The notes under the pieces: generated by a model
What the model was told of the DNA's origin: nothing
The model's database searches: none
Seen by the model: only the letters and a program-made list of their open reading frames with translations
Made by a program: the position numbers and the translations under genes
Source: Phormidium ambiguum IAM M-71
Lineage (GTDB): Bacteria; Cyanobacteriota; Cyanobacteriia; Cyanobacteriales; Aerosakkonemataceae
DNA length: 64,000 bases
Reading direction: 5' to 3'
NCBI RefSeq assembly: GCF_001904725.1
Contig: NZ_MRCE01000026.1
Span: forward strand, 1-64,000
Shown: positions 63,599 through 64,000 of the stretch, piece by piece
How the letters are laid out: every line of letters starts with the position of its first letter
How positions within the stretch are numbered: position 1 is the first letter of the stretch

Positions 63599-64000
63599 AG
63601 TTTGTTTTCAGTTGTAAGGAATTTACCAGAAACAACCAAAATTTTTCGCTCGAAATTATCCTAAATCCGTGTTAAAACTCTTCAGTCCGCGTAGGGGGAC
63701 TTTGTTTGTGTAGACGCGGTTTCAACCGCCAACTCGGATTTAGTATTAGCTTAATCTTTTTGGTTGATTTACCTGATATTTCTATGTTCTCAGTGGGGTA
63801 TATAACTTTGTGTATGACTAAATAATGCAGCTATATAACTTTGTATATAAGTTGCAAATTTATTGGGGAAATGCGTTGGCGTAGCCTGCGCGTAGCGCGT
63901 ATCGCTCTTTTTCTTTGTTGGGCGATCGTAAAATCTGATTTGTAGGGTATGTTATGCACGGGCAATAAATTCAGTATTTCAACCCATAAGTAAATTCCCG
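63599..64000. repeat. gene-free end of the window with an interspersed repeat
   Basis: 63684-63735 is a third copy of the CAGTCCGCGTAGGGGGACTT / GTAGACGCGGTTTCAACCGC element. Around 63800-63855 TATATAACTTTGT(G)TAT occurs twice. 63890-63910 has the common GCGTAGCCTGCGCGTAGCGC palindromic text. No gene seen. Confidence 0.6.

Overview
The window is cyanobacterial accessory DNA, most likely part of a large plasmid. Pointers to a cyanobacterium are the many GCGATCGC (HIP1) octamers, three copies of a familiar interspersed repeat (AGTCCGCGTAGGCGGACTT type), and protein families such as Csx18 and a CyRepA1-like replication protein. A plasmid is suggested by a DUF3854/helicase replication protein, a ParA plus ribbon-helix-helix partition pair, and a protein that looks like a telomere resolvase (protelomerase). 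If the resolvase works on its own replicon, the molecule would be linear with hairpin ends. No hairpin terminus is visible here. No tRNA, rRNA or housekeeping gene was seen.

Layout. 1-1049: non-coding, with imperfect repeats. 1050-5860 (minus): replication operon, two small Cys-rich proteins followed by the large Rep, behind a strong promoter and an early terminator-like hairpin. 5980-9034: small phage-like and secreted proteins. 9094-15862 (minus): a type I restriction-modification operon (hsdM, a VapBC-like pair, hsdS, hsdR). 16110-18651: the telomere-resolvase candidate, divergent from a DNA-binding-like protein, with a 31-bp imperfect palindrome beyond. 19084-20725: a truncated membrane gene and the parA operon with centromere-like repeats. 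21024-25692: a CHAT/pentapeptide-repeat protein, a short tyrosine recombinase, and a headless PA14-M23-SleB gene. 25823-63598: a CRISPR island.

The island holds two complete, diverged type III-B loci of the cyanobacterial III-Bv kind. Each has csx18-cas1-cas2, then cas10(cmr2)-cmr3-cmr4-cmr5 and a fused cmr6-cmr1, and neither has cas6. Locus A (27277-44771) adds two CARF-HEPN nucleases and a kinase-WYL fusion, has 26 repeats transcribed rightwards, and its Cas10 keeps the HD nuclease motif. Locus B (44921-58976) has a Cas10 without that motif, a CorA-like two-helix membrane protein, one CARF-HEPN nuclease, and a 13-repeat array transcribed leftwards. A third array (18 repeats, leftwards) follows. 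Beyond it a third cas1-cas2 pair encodes a Cas1 that has lost two of its three catalytic residues.

Reading of the whole: both Cas10 proteins keep GGDD and should make cyclic oligoadenylate, which would activate three CARF-HEPN RNases and perhaps the membrane protein. Locus A would keep DNA cleavage, while B looks specialised for signalling and membrane damage. The most unusual items are the telomere-resolvase candidate, the HD-less Cas10 with the CorA-like protein, the apparently dead Cas1, the Cmr4 subunits lacking the usual catalytic Asp, and the kinase-WYL regulator.
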